Positions 1 through 7,811 of a stretch of 12,819 bases of DNA are shown in pieces. Under the pieces are notes generated by a model. It was not told the origin of the DNA. It worked only from the letters and a program-made list of their open reading frames with translations, and ran no database searches. The DNA is taken from contig CANQZO010000027.1 in the NCBI GenBank assembly GCA_947628355.1, positions 1 to 12,819 on the forward strand. Reading direction: 5' to 3'. Position 1 is the first letter of the stretch, and each line of letters opens with the position of its first letter. The DNA comes from Candidatus Gastranaerophilales bacterium (GTDB taxonomy: Bacteria; Cyanobacteriota; Vampirovibrionia; Gastranaerophilales; Gastranaerophilaceae). Position numbers and translations under genes: made by a program.

Positions 1-165
1 TCTTTTTGCAAGCATTTTTTGCGGCATATTTTTCTGAAGCATTTTGAAACGTATCATTCTTTCTCTGCGATACAGAAAATGACTCCCGCCGTCATTCATA
101 TTATTTGGGCTTTTTGACATTTTTTGCTCAAGTAATTCAATTTGTTTTCTTAATTCTTTACGCAT
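1..165 (-). CDS. Partial small basic protein, start of gene (runs off left edge)
   Basis: A reading frame opens with ATG at 165-163 and stays open for 55 codons to the window edge, so the 3' end is missing. An AAGGAG ribosome binding site lies at 176-171, five bases before the start, which supports this start. The visible product is strongly basic and methionine-rich. It begins MRKELRKQIELLEQKMSKSP and later contains RRERMIRFKMLQKNMPQKML. The first 17 residues look like a short amphipathic or coiled-coil helix. I do not recognise a family. It is divergent from the transposase gene, so it is either the host gene flanking the transposon or a small regulator inside its left end. No signal peptide or membrane segment is visible. 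Confidence 0.55.
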   Translation of the reverse strand, partial: MRKELRKQIELLEQKMSKSPNNMNDGGSHFLYRRERMIRFKMLQKNMPQKMLAKR

Positions 166-180
166 AAAAACTCCTTAAAA

Positions 181-381
181 TAAACAGATAATTATTGAGG
201 TACACACATTTTAACTCTGTTTCGCAATAAATCAAGTTGGATTTTGCGTAGGCTGAAGTGAACGTAAGTGAACGACTGCGGAGTGTGGAGCAATAATCCA
301 ATACAAACCGTGTCGAAATGATACAAAGTTAGTCGGAAACCGTTCCAATCTTCCGAGTTCAGAGTGATAGATGTTAATACA
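181..381. other. Non-coding left-end region of a Mu-like transposon (candidate)
   Basis: Two hundred bases separate the divergent small gene from the transposase. I see no convincing gene here. The stretch holds a 10-bp tandem repeat (AAGTGAACG at 256-264 and 266-274), an inverted pair TTGGATT (236-242) / AATCCAA (296-302), a TGTCG...AGTCGGAAA unit (310-339) that recurs right of the cargo, and an inverted pair TCGGAA (333-338) / TTCCGA (351-356). Density of repeats next to a DDE transposase start is typical of transposase-binding end sequences that also serve as operators. The exact terminal dinucleotide and the target duplication could not be fixed. Confidence 0.4.
303..340 (+). repeat. End-type repeat unit, copy 0 (TGTCG...AGTCGGAAA)
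   Basis: GTGTCGAAATGATAC (310-324) followed by TTAGTCGGAAA (329-339). The first half recurs with 14 of 15 identical bases at 8775-8789. The overall pattern TCG, then TGA about six bases on, then AGTCG about ten bases later recurs at 8266, 8933 and, more weakly, 9652. The octamer AGTCGGAA (331-338) is present in inverted orientation at 7873-7880. Probable transposase-binding site by position and by the inverted mate; binding itself is inference. Confidence 0.4.
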
Positions 382-2361
382 ATGAACGAAGAAAAATACA
401 TTACAATCAAAGAATTAGCAGAACTTAAAGGTGTTAGCACCCGAGCAATCAGGTTATCTTTGAAAAAATATGTAACCAGAGAAATAACTGTCAAAGGCGG
501 AAAAAGTTTTGAAATTTTGCTATCAAGCATAGAACCGGAGCTTCAGGAAAAGTATTATTCCAAAATTGTTCCGACTTATACTAAAAAACAGCTTCTCACC
601 CCAACTGATTTTCACAAACCCGATAAAGCAAAAATTATTGCACTTTCTCGATTGAATTTATTGAACCTTTGGAAACAAGAACGCAAAAATCAGCAGAATA
701 AGACTCAATTTGATAATGATTTTTTAGGTGCATACAACGCACAAGTTTTATATCCTGATATTTATGCAAAACTCGGAAATGTTTCAATAGGGACACTTCA
801 AAGGTGGAAACGAATTATAGGAAATAGTAATAATTATGAACTATTAGTCCCGAATTATCATTATGAAGATTATTCGAGAACTTGTCTTACGGATTATGAA
901 AAACAAATATTTTTAAAACTTTTATTGCACCCGAATAAATTCAGCATAGGAAAAGCAATATCTCTAACGCAGTATGTTCTGAGAACTCAAGATTCTGAAT
1001 ATATTCCAGCTGCGCCGACATTTAGGAGATTTGCTAACTGGTATAAAGCAAATTATTTTGACAAATGGACGCTATTGCGTGACGGAGAAAAAGCACTGAA
1101 AGAAGAAGTTATTCCTCACATAAAAAGAGATATTTCCAAAATCGGAGTCGGAGAAGTTTTAGTCGCTGACGGGAAAAGATTAAATTTTCAGGTAATAAAC
1201 CCGTTTACGGGAAAACCTTGCCGAGCAACCTTAATCGGTTTCATAGATTGGAAATCATCCGCATTAGTTGGTTATGAAATAATGATAGAAGAAAATACAC
1301 AGAATATTGCTTCAGCACTTCGCAATGCAATACTAAATTTAGGAAAAATTCCAAAATTTGTATATTTAGATAACGGCAGAGCATTTAGGGGCAAATATTT
1401 TGTAGGAAGTGCTAATTTCAATGAGATTGGCATAAAAGGGATTTACGAAAAACTTGGTATAACAACAGTTTTTGCAAATCCGTATAACGCTAGAGCCAAA
1501 GTAATTGAAAGGTTCTTTTTAGAAATGCAGGAAAGTTTTGAAAAACTGCTGCCAAGTTATATCGGAACAAATATAGAAAATAAACCGGCAAGGCTAAGAA
1601 GAAACGAAAAATTCCACTCTGAAATTCACCAGGAATTTATCCCCACAATTCAGCAGACAATTCAGATGATAAACAGTTGGCTTAAGTATAAAAATTCTCT
1701 GCCGTGTCCTAATAATAAAACAAAAAGCATCAAAGAAATGCTTGATAACATTGAAAAACAAGAAATAAATCAGGGAGAATTAGATGATTTAATGCTGGCG
1801 CAGGAGATTAAAACTATCACAAGTCAGGGAATAAGATTCTTGAAATCTGATTACTATAACGATGCACTTTATGGCTTAAGGCAGAAAGTAATAATAAAAT
1901 ACAGCCTGTTTGATTTAAGTTACATCAATGTTTACACGATTACCGGTAAATTTTTATGCCGAGCAAAAAGAATTACCCTGACTCATCCGCTTGCACATTA
2001 CACGGGCGAAATAAAAGATATTGAAGACTACAAACAGAAAATTCAAAAACAAAAACAGCTTAAAAATAAGACAATAAAAGCCTGTAAAGAGTTTTTGAAT
2101 ATTGAAGATTTGGAAATTTTGGAGTGCGAGCTAGAAAAAGACGAAGATACATTTTTACCTCCGCCGATTGTTCCAAAGATAGAAAACAAAAAAGAAAAGC
2201 CTAAAAAATATAACCCTGCGGTTAAACCTTTATTCAAAACGAGCAGAGAAAGATATGAATACTTAATGGTGCACGGTTGTACTTGTAATGATGACAGAGT
2301 TTGGCTTACAGAATATAAAGAATCAAAGGAGTATAAGCAATATGAAACCGATATTTGTTAA
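382..2361 (+). CDS. Mu-type DDE transposase (MuA/TnsB-like)
   Basis: The product should bind the transposon ends and carry out strand cleavage and transfer. Residue numbers are for the ATG at 382 (659 residues; phage MuA is 663). Residues about 7-60 form a Mu-type winged-helix domain (TIKELAELKGVSTRAIR, then KGGKSFE). A second helix-turn-helix follows near GTLQRWKR. The catalytic core has D263 in VLVADGKR, D330 in FVYLDNGRAF and E376 in AKVIERFF. The D-to-D spacing of 67 equals that of phage MuA (D269, D336). A Mu-type C-terminal barrel follows (INVYTITGKF), then a lysine-rich tail likely to contact the ATPase. An in-frame GTG at 364 would add six residues. Neither start has a strong ribosome binding site; I prefer ATG because the helix-turn-helix begins just after it. 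The ORF is intact and overlaps the next gene by 20 bp. No phage structural genes are nearby, so this is a Mu-like transposon rather than a prophage. Confidence 0.92.
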   Translation: MNEEKYITIKELAELKGVSTRAIRLSLKKYVTREITVKGGKSFEILLSSIEPELQEKYYSKIVPTYTKKQLLTPTDFHKPDKAKIIALSRLNLLNLWKQERKNQQNKTQFDNDFLGAYNAQVLYPDIYAKLGNVSIGTLQRWKRIIGNSNNYELLVPNYHYEDYSRTCLTDYEKQIFLKLLLHPNKFSIGKAISLTQYVLRTQDSEYIPAAPTFRRFANWYKANYFDKWTLLRDGEKALKEEVIPHIKRDISKIGVGEVLVADGKRLNFQVINPFTGKPCRATLIGFIDWKSSALVGYEIMIEENTQNIASALRNAILNLGKIPKFVYLDNGRAFRGKYFVGSANFNEIGIKGIYEKLGITTVFANPYNARAKVIERFFLEMQESFEKLLPSYIGTNIENKPARLRRNEKFHSEIHQEFIPTIQQTIQMINSWLKYKNSLPCPNNKTKSIKEMLDNIEKQEINQGELDDLMLAQEIKTITSQGIRFLKSDYYNDALYGLRQKVIIKYSLFDLSYINVYTITGKFLCRAKRITLTHPLAHYTGEIKDIEDYKQKIQKQKQLKNKTIKACKEFLNIEDLEILECELEKDEDTFLPPPIVPKIENKKEKPKKYNPAVKPLFKTSRERYEYLMVHGCTCNDDRVWLTEYKESKEYKQYETDIC

Positions 2362-3028
2362 AACAAAGAATGTCAAAGGTTTTATCAGCCTGATTCACAA
2401 CTTAAAAAATAAATCTGAAAATATTACAAAAATCGGATTGGTTTATGGTAATGCTGGACTTGGCAAAACTAAAACGGCTTTGTACTTATCTATTCAATAT
2501 GATGCAATTTATGTCAGAGCAACAAATTCAATGAGCACAAAGTGGTTATTAGAAGAAATTGCCAAAGAACTTGATGAGATACCGAGATTTTATACTTCGG
2601 ATATTTTCAGGCAGTGCGTTAATGCACTAAAAACAAATCCTCAGATGATTATAGTTGATGAGATTGATTATCTGCTTGCTGATTTTAGAACAATAGAAAC
2701 ATTAAGAGATATACATGATGAAACAGGTGTTACGATAATTTTAGTTGGAATGCAGCTTGCTAAGCATAAGCTTAAAAAACATACACACCTGTTTGATAGA
2801 ATTTCAGAAATCTATAATTTTACAGAATTTGAATATTCAGATATTAAGCAAATTACAGAGGAAATCTCTGAAGTTGAGATTACAAAAGAGGCTGTGCATT
2901 TAATCCACAATAAAGCTAAAAGTTTCAGACAGATTGTGAATACAATTGATACATTTGAGAATGTAGCGCAGGCAAACGGATTAATGCAAATTGATGAAAA
3001 TATAGCACGGGAAATTTTAAATGGATAA
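2342..3028 (+). CDS. AAA+ ATPase transposition protein (MuB/TnsC-like)
   Basis: The predicted role is ATP-dependent DNA filament formation that selects target DNA and activates the transposase. The product is 228 residues. Walker A is GNAGLGKT at 36-43, Walker B is MIIVDEID at 103-110, and a sensor-like ILVGMQL lies at 134-140, followed by LFDR with a candidate arginine finger at 154. I chose ATG 2342 over an upstream in-frame start because AAAGGAG at 2325-2331 sits ten bases before it and because KPIFVKTKNVKGF is the usual ATPase-domain start. It overlaps the transposase stop by 20 bp and its own stop overlaps the next ATG by 8 bp, so the three genes are translationally coupled. It lacks the extra N-terminal helix-turn-helix domain of phage MuB (312 residues). 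Confidence 0.88.
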   Translation: MKPIFVKTKNVKGFISLIHNLKNKSENITKIGLVYGNAGLGKTKTALYLSIQYDAIYVRATNSMSTKWLLEEIAKELDEIPRFYTSDIFRQCVNALKTNPQMIIVDEIDYLLADFRTIETLRDIHDETGVTIILVGMQLAKHKLKKHTHLFDRISEIYNFTEFEYSDIKQITEEISEVEITKEAVHLIHNKAKSFRQIVNTIDTFENVAQANGLMQIDENIAREILNG

Positions 3029-3809
3029 AATTTTAAAAATCGCAAAAAGATTAAAAACATTTACTCTTGAAGATATTGTAATGTTTTGCGATATAGACAC
3101 TGAAAATGCCAAAAAGTTTTTGAAAGAATCAGAGAATATAAAATCCTGTGGGGATAAATTTGAATATATTGAAACCGTAAAAATTGAAGATAAATTTAAA
3201 ATTGTTGATAAAAATATTCCGTGTAAAAATTCAGATATTACAGTAATAGATGCCTGTAATTTGTTCTTCAATTTGTGTCAAAACAGAAAAATAAAACAAA
3301 ATACTGTTAAAGCCTACAAAACTTTCATTAATGCTCATATTATCCCATATTTTAAAAGATTTAAACTTAAAAATATTACTGTTTCTGATGTTGAGAGCTT
3401 CAGGAAGTATATGCAAAATAAACAAATATCTGAACGCAGAATAAAAAATATTCTTGTATTATTTAATCAGATAATAAAACATTTTCAAAATGAAGGCTAT
3501 ATAAATAAAACTTGTGTTTTTGAAGTAAAAAGAATTGCCAATATCCCGAAAAGAAAAATACAAATTCTGACTCAGGCACAATTGGCACAGCTTTTTAAAA
3601 TTACAAATAGAAAATATCCTTACCTGACACCGATTATTCAAAATTTGATTACATTAAAACAGCCTTTGAACAGTATTTTAACAGGCAGTAAACAAGAAAA
3701 GAAATCTCTGAAAAGAAAAATCAGGAATGATTTTTACAAAATCAAGCAGGTGCTTGGTTTAACAAATTACATGTTTGATGATTTAAGATTTTGTAATCTT
3801 GACAATTAG
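3021..3809 (+). CDS. Truncated, catalytically dead tyrosine-recombinase-like protein; candidate target selector
   Basis: This is a 262-residue protein. Residues 1-52 resemble a winged helix (FTLEDIVMFCDIDTENAKKFL). Residues about 73-165 match the SAM-like core-binding domain of phage-type integrases (NTVKAYKTFINAHIIPYF, then ITVSDVESFRKYM). ILTQAQLAQLFK at 182-193 is where an integrase catalytic domain begins. The block with the first catalytic arginine is missing. The HxLRH box survives only as FDDLRF (252-257), keeping arginine 256 but losing both histidines, and the protein ends before the catalytic tyrosine. Cleavage is therefore unlikely, while DNA binding is plausible. The frame is intact and starts by 8-bp overlap with the ATPase gene. 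Inactivated tyrosine recombinases are known target selectors (TnsF) in Tn7-like elements. The same role here is inference; a decaying integrase is the alternative. Confidence 0.65.
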   Translation: MDKILKIAKRLKTFTLEDIVMFCDIDTENAKKFLKESENIKSCGDKFEYIETVKIEDKFKIVDKNIPCKNSDITVIDACNLFFNLCQNRKIKQNTVKAYKTFINAHIIPYFKRFKLKNITVSDVESFRKYMQNKQISERRIKNILVLFNQIIKHFQNEGYINKTCVFEVKRIANIPKRKIQILTQAQLAQLFKITNRKYPYLTPIIQNLITLKQPLNSILTGSKQEKKSLKRKIRNDFYKIKQVLGLTNYMFDDLRFCNLDN

Positions 3810-3827
3810 ATAATAATAATATATTAT
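3799..3827 (+). promoter_or_regulatory. Strong sigma70-type promoter of the cargo operon
   Basis: A perfect -35 TTGACA (3799-3804) is followed after exactly 17 bases by TATTAT (3822-3827), one mismatch from TATAAT. The -35 lies inside the last codons (Leu-Asp-Asn-stop) of the recombinase-like gene. Transcription should start near 3834, about 25 bases before the Fic ATG. The cargo can therefore be expressed independently of the transposition genes. Confidence 0.7.
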
Positions 3828-3852
3828 TAGGTCATATTAGGTCTAATTAGGT
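3826..3852. repeat. Three ATTAGGT direct repeats, 10-bp period (candidate operator)
   Basis: Exact copies of ATTAGGT lie at 3826-3832, 3836-3842 and 3846-3852. The 10-bp period puts all three on one face of the helix. The first copy overlaps the -10 hexamer and the second spans the predicted transcript start. The AGG of the third, seven bases before the Fic ATG, may double as the ribosome binding site. A repressor bound here would block promoter opening. The Fic protein's own C-terminal winged helix is one candidate binder (inference). Confidence 0.6.
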
Positions 3853-3858
3853 ACAAAT

Positions 3859-4914
3859 ATGTTAGAAAATATTAATATAAAAATCAATAATCAAATGCTT
3901 TCAATAATCTCTGAAATAGACGAATTTAAGGGTTCTTGGAAGTTATTAGGAAAAATGGCTCCTGAAAAATTAAGAGCTTTAAAAAAGGTTGCAACGATTG
4001 AAAGTGTTGGGTCTTCTAACCGTATTGAAGGAAATAAACTTTCAGATAAACAGGTTGAAGAATTATTATCCCGAATAAAAAAGCAATCCTTCGCAAATCG
4101 TGATGAGGAGGAAGTCGCAGGATACGCAAAACTTGCCGATACGATTTTTGAGGATTGGGAAGTTATTCCGCTATCAGAAAATTATATAAAACAGTTACAC
4201 AAAATCCTGCTTGAATATTCTTCAAAGGATGAAAAACACAAAGGAGAATACAAAAAAGTTTCTAATGCAGTCGCCGCTTATGATAGTGAAGGTAAAGAAA
4301 TTGGTGTTGTTTTTGAAACCGCAACTCCATTTGAAACTCCATTAAAAATGCAGGAGCTTGTTGAATGGACTAACAAGAATTTGTCGGATAGATTTTATCA
4401 TCCGCTCATAGTTATCGGGATTTTTGTTGTTAATTTTCTTGCAATCCACCCCTTTCAAGATGGAAATGGCAGATTATCCAGAGCATTAACTAATCTTTTA
4501 TTGCTAAAATCAGGTTATGTCTATGTTCCATATAGTTCAATGGAATCAATAATTGAGGATAATAAAGAGGGATATTACAGAGCCCTAAGACAAACTCAAA
4601 CGACATTGAATAAAGAGCCTGACTATGAACCTTGGCTTATGTTTTTCCTGAAGACATTACAAAAGCAAAAAATTAGACTTGAGTATAAAATTGAACACGC
4701 AAATACTACTGTTCAGACAAATTTGGACTTACCTGAGATTTCGGCAAAAATTATGGAAGTTTTTGAAACAAAAGATAGAGCAACAATTTCTGAATTGTCT
4801 GAATTAACCGGAACAAATATTAATACTATAAAAAAGCATTTATCGAGTTTGGTTGAAAATAATTACCTGATAAAACACGGCAAAACCCGCGGTGCTTGGT
4901 ATACGAAAAATTAA
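3859..4914 (+). CDS. Fic-family protein, class II (AMP-transferase-like) with C-terminal winged helix
   Basis: Fic enzymes transfer AMP or a related group from a nucleotide to protein side chains. The 351-residue product has the complete active-site motif HPFQDGNGRLSR at 197-208, including H197, D201, N203 and R205. An N-terminal inhibitory motif of the form S-x-x-x-E-G-N is visible at 53-59 (SNRIEGN). Such a motif places the protein in class II, where a helix in the same chain obstructs ATP binding until relieved. Residues about 291-351 form a winged-helix domain (ATISELSELTGTNINTIKKH), the usual arrangement of Fic/DNA-binding fusions, so it could sense or regulate its own promoter. It is the first gene of a three-gene cargo operon and lies 17 bases from the next start. 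The target protein cannot be told from sequence. Confidence 0.9.
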   Translation: MLENINIKINNQMLSIISEIDEFKGSWKLLGKMAPEKLRALKKVATIESVGSSNRIEGNKLSDKQVEELLSRIKKQSFANRDEEEVAGYAKLADTIFEDWEVIPLSENYIKQLHKILLEYSSKDEKHKGEYKKVSNAVAAYDSEGKEIGVVFETATPFETPLKMQELVEWTNKNLSDRFYHPLIVIGIFVVNFLAIHPFQDGNGRLSRALTNLLLLKSGYVYVPYSSMESIIEDNKEGYYRALRQTQTTLNKEPDYEPWLMFFLKTLQKQKIRLEYKIEHANTTVQTNLDLPEISAKIMEVFETKDRATISELSELTGTNINTIKKHLSSLVENNYLIKHGKTRGAWYTKN

Positions 4915-4931
4915 ATTACAGGAGTAAAATA

Positions 4932-6449
4932 TTGGGACGAGCGAATTGGCTTTATTTTTTAGGGACAAAAAATAATAAGTATGAGCATTTTATATATGGC
5001 ATATCGTTGCCCACATCAAATGTAAATCAATATAATTTAAGTAATCGTTTAGGAAAAATTGGTAATAAGCGCTTGTATGTATTTGAAAGTATCACTAAGG
5101 ATATAGATATACCTGATTTAAAGAATAATTCCATTGACCTAAATCTGTATCATAAAGATGTAAAAGAAATAATATCTATTGTTCACAAAAATAAATATAT
5201 TCAAAGTTATGAACCGGAACATATTCGGATTGCATCGCCCATTGGTCAAACAGTATATGTAAATTGTTATTATTCAAACACTTTTTATAATATTGACAAT
5301 GGAATGTTTTTAGAAGAGGAAAATAGAGAGATTCTACTTACTCTTTTGGCGGAACTTGATAAAGATAGTAACCAAAATTTTATTGAAAATTATTCGCAGC
5401 GGTTAGGTTGTTTTGAATATATAAATGCAATGCCTTGGGCTGAGACAGCAGCTCCATTTTCTATTTATACTTCAGGAAATATGCCCAATAAATATACCCT
5501 AAAAAGAGATAACAAATATTTACAGGAAGTGCTATATGTACATTTGATAGTTTATTCAAAACAGAATAATGTACTTCTGGATGAGTTTAAAATATTTAAT
5601 AAAGGTTTTGCAGAACTTGAATTCGATACCGAAGTAATTAATGACACCAAATATAAATACAGTGTATTTAATGCCGATGGTAAATTAATTTATAAAGATT
5701 CAAATCATTGGATGTTAGGAATATCAATTCAAATGAATATGATTTCTGATACGGTACAAATTAATTCTAAAAATGGTGTTAAAACAATATCTGCATATAC
5801 TCCGATGCAACCGATAGAAATCAATTATCCTGACAATAAAATAATTCAAAATATTAGTTCGAACATAAAAATTATAGATGATATTAAAAGCAATAAAAAT
5901 AATAATGATAACATATTACCAGAACAAAAATGGTTTGATAAAAATGAAAATTTGGTTCAAGACATAATTAATTTTTTTAAAAAATATTTAAAATATAATT
6001 CAGAAATTTTGATAGTGGATCCTTTCATTTCACCAAAATCTTTAGAACTATTAATGAATATAAATAATACAAGCATTAAAATAAGTATTATATCCTGCTG
6101 GGAAAACAATGATCCAGATTTGAATAATAAATCTTCAACAGAGGAAAATATAAAGAAAACAAGAGAACTAATTAAAAAGTTCGCAAAAACATCATTTCCA
6201 ATAGGAAATTTAGTTTGGCACAATTTAGGCAAAAAAAATTTCCATGATAGATTTATATACATAGTTAATTCGCATGAAAATAAACTATTTATGTTATCAA
6301 ATAGTATAAATAATTTATTAGGGAAATATAATATAGCGATTTCAGAACTAACAGGTACAACAAAGAACCAAGCAATAAAATATATCACAACCATCAAAAC
6401 AAAATGTACCAATGCAAATAGAATTTTTCCAGAGGTAGAAAATGTTTAA
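4932..6449 (+). CDS. Two-domain protein with C-terminal phospholipase-D-like domain; candidate defence effector
   Basis: I place the start at TTG 4932, seven bases after CAGGAG (4919-4924), giving 505 residues that begin MGRANWLYFLG. The in-frame TTG at 4896 overlaps the Fic gene and has no comparable site. The N-terminal half (about 1-300) is a mixed alpha/beta region that I only faintly associate with the VPA1262 N-terminal family; treat that name as a guess. After an asparagine-rich linker (about 317-332), the last 160 residues have the pattern of a PLD-like domain: ILIVDPFIS near 359-367, FHDRFIYI near 437-444 and FMLSNSINNLLGKY near 453-466. The HxK pair of catalytic PLDs is H-D-R here, a variant seen in defence-associated PLD-like proteins; it may be nuclease-like or non-catalytic. 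No signal peptide or membrane segment is visible. Its stop overlaps the next start by 8 bp (ATGTTTAA), so the two products are probably made together. Confidence 0.6.
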   Translation: MGRANWLYFLGTKNNKYEHFIYGISLPTSNVNQYNLSNRLGKIGNKRLYVFESITKDIDIPDLKNNSIDLNLYHKDVKEIISIVHKNKYIQSYEPEHIRIASPIGQTVYVNCYYSNTFYNIDNGMFLEEENREILLTLLAELDKDSNQNFIENYSQRLGCFEYINAMPWAETAAPFSIYTSGNMPNKYTLKRDNKYLQEVLYVHLIVYSKQNNVLLDEFKIFNKGFAELEFDTEVINDTKYKYSVFNADGKLIYKDSNHWMLGISIQMNMISDTVQINSKNGVKTISAYTPMQPIEINYPDNKIIQNISSNIKIIDDIKSNKNNNDNILPEQKWFDKNENLVQDIINFFKKYLKYNSEILIVDPFISPKSLELLMNINNTSIKISIISCWENNDPDLNNKSSTEENIKKTRELIKKFAKTSFPIGNLVWHNLGKKNFHDRFIYIVNSHENKLFMLSNSINNLLGKYNIAISELTGTTKNQAIKYITTIKTKCTNANRIFPEVENV

Positions 6450-7764
6450 AGATGAATTATTTATCAATGATGCAGTGAAAAATATATACGGATTTGAAGA
6501 TCCAGAAAAACATAATTTCCCTGGCAAAAAAGAGTATCCTAATATTTCTGATGATGATTACAAAATATTAGATGCATATATAAAACAAACTCAAAATATA
6601 GATTTAAAAGTTCTTGTCGGTGGATTAAATTTACTTGCTTATGGTTTCAAAAATGACAAATCTATTATCATAAACTATATAAAAAATAACGCCTCGGATA
6701 TAATTCAACAAATAGACAAAACTATTCCAAACTTGCAATCAGAATATAATGAAATTGCTATTCAATATTATAATAAGTTATTAAATTGCGAATTTTCATA
6801 TGATTTAATTAAAAATCTCGATATTCCTCATCCGCCAAAATTGTCAGAAAAGTTTTATTATGGTCTAAAATATCTTTTATTATTTTTGGTAACCAGTTGT
6901 TATAATGATTTTGAACAATGGTATTTTTCTACAAAGCGTAAAGATTTATTATTATATTTCATTTCAACAATTTTAGAGGCGGATCACATAATAAATGCTG
7001 CAGACAATATCTTTACAACAAGTAAAATTAATTGGCTTAGAGCCTTGAATCATCTTTTAACATACCCAATTTCTAATATTTTCCCATTTGCCGATAAAGA
7101 TAAAAAAGTATCTGATATATTAAATTCTCCTATAGAAAATAAAGAAAAAGTTGACTTGGTTCTTTACTATCTATTTCAAAATTTTGGAAATCTAAATGAG
7201 GCTTATACTGAAAATAATAAAGAGCAGTTTTTTCAAATTATAGATTTGCTTAAACAAATTGATATTAATAATTATTTTTCAATTGACTATGTTAAAAGTC
7301 TAAATTTATGGATATATCGATACTATATTGTATATGAAATACTTGCAAATATTGATATAGATAGTAAAGATACTATCTATGAATACATATTGGATTTAAT
7401 AGATAAATATCAGGACAAAGATATACTTACTGCGAATGATATATTATTGGCTAATTTATACGGACATATAATATTGAATCTAAATGATACTTTTGTAGAA
7501 AATGTCGAACAAAATTTTTTAAGGATAAAGCGAGATTTATTTAAACCATATTTTTATTGTCGAAAACACGAAGAATGGAATAGATATATAGCAAAAGCAA
7601 TTTATTACACAATTATTTTGTATGATATAAACTATCCGAATAAAGAAAAGTGCCATCAACTAATAAGTAATTTTTTAGAAATGAAAAAAGGTTTAAGACA
7701 TTACTTAGATGATCATATAGACCAATTTATAAAAGATATGGAAGAACAAATAAATAAAATATAA
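6442..7764 (+). CDS. Unrecognised 440-residue helical protein, coupled to the PLD-like gene
   Basis: I do not recognise a family. The protein is almost entirely predicted helical, rich in Asn, Lys, Ile and Tyr, with short aromatic helices (YYGLKYLLLFLVTSCY; NLWIYRYYIVYEILAN) that look like packed alpha-solenoid helices rather than membrane spans. There is no signal peptide, nucleotide-binding loop or nuclease motif. Translation starts at ATG 6442, inside the stop of the PLD-like gene, six bases after AGAGG (6431-6435). The strict coupling suggests a stoichiometric partner of that protein, for example a sensor or inhibitory subunit, but that is inference. It is the last gene of the cargo operon and is followed by a terminator. 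Its base composition is visibly more AT-rich than the transposition genes. Confidence 0.75.
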   Translation: MFKDELFINDAVKNIYGFEDPEKHNFPGKKEYPNISDDDYKILDAYIKQTQNIDLKVLVGGLNLLAYGFKNDKSIIINYIKNNASDIIQQIDKTIPNLQSEYNEIAIQYYNKLLNCEFSYDLIKNLDIPHPPKLSEKFYYGLKYLLLFLVTSCYNDFEQWYFSTKRKDLLLYFISTILEADHIINAADNIFTTSKINWLRALNHLLTYPISNIFPFADKDKKVSDILNSPIENKEKVDLVLYYLFQNFGNLNEAYTENNKEQFFQIIDLLKQIDINNYFSIDYVKSLNLWIYRYYIVYEILANIDIDSKDTIYEYILDLIDKYQDKDILTANDILLANLYGHIILNLNDTFVENVEQNFLRIKRDLFKPYFYCRKHEEWNRYIAKAIYYTIILYDINYPNKEKCHQLISNFLEMKKGLRHYLDDHIDQFIKDMEEQINKI

Positions 7765-7791
7765 TTTCTTGACTGAAAGCGATAGATTTAG

Positions 7792-7811
7792 GAGTAATTT
7801 TTTACTCTTTT
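7792..7811 (+). terminator. Short hairpin terminator after cargo operon
   Basis: GAGTAA (7792-7797) and TTACTC (7802-7807) form a six-base stem around a four-T loop, followed by TTTT (7808-7811). It lies 27 bases after the stop of the helical-protein gene. The stem is AT-rich and short, so termination may be leaky. Confidence 0.5.

Noticed and set aside
192..530. Minus-strand 112-residue frame over the transposase start
   Set aside because: It is antisense to the well-supported transposase N-terminus, covers the end repeats and shows no recognisable domain.
382..3809. Mu-like prophage
   Set aside because: No repressor, Gam, tail, portal or lysis genes; the cargo is non-phage, so a transposon fits better.
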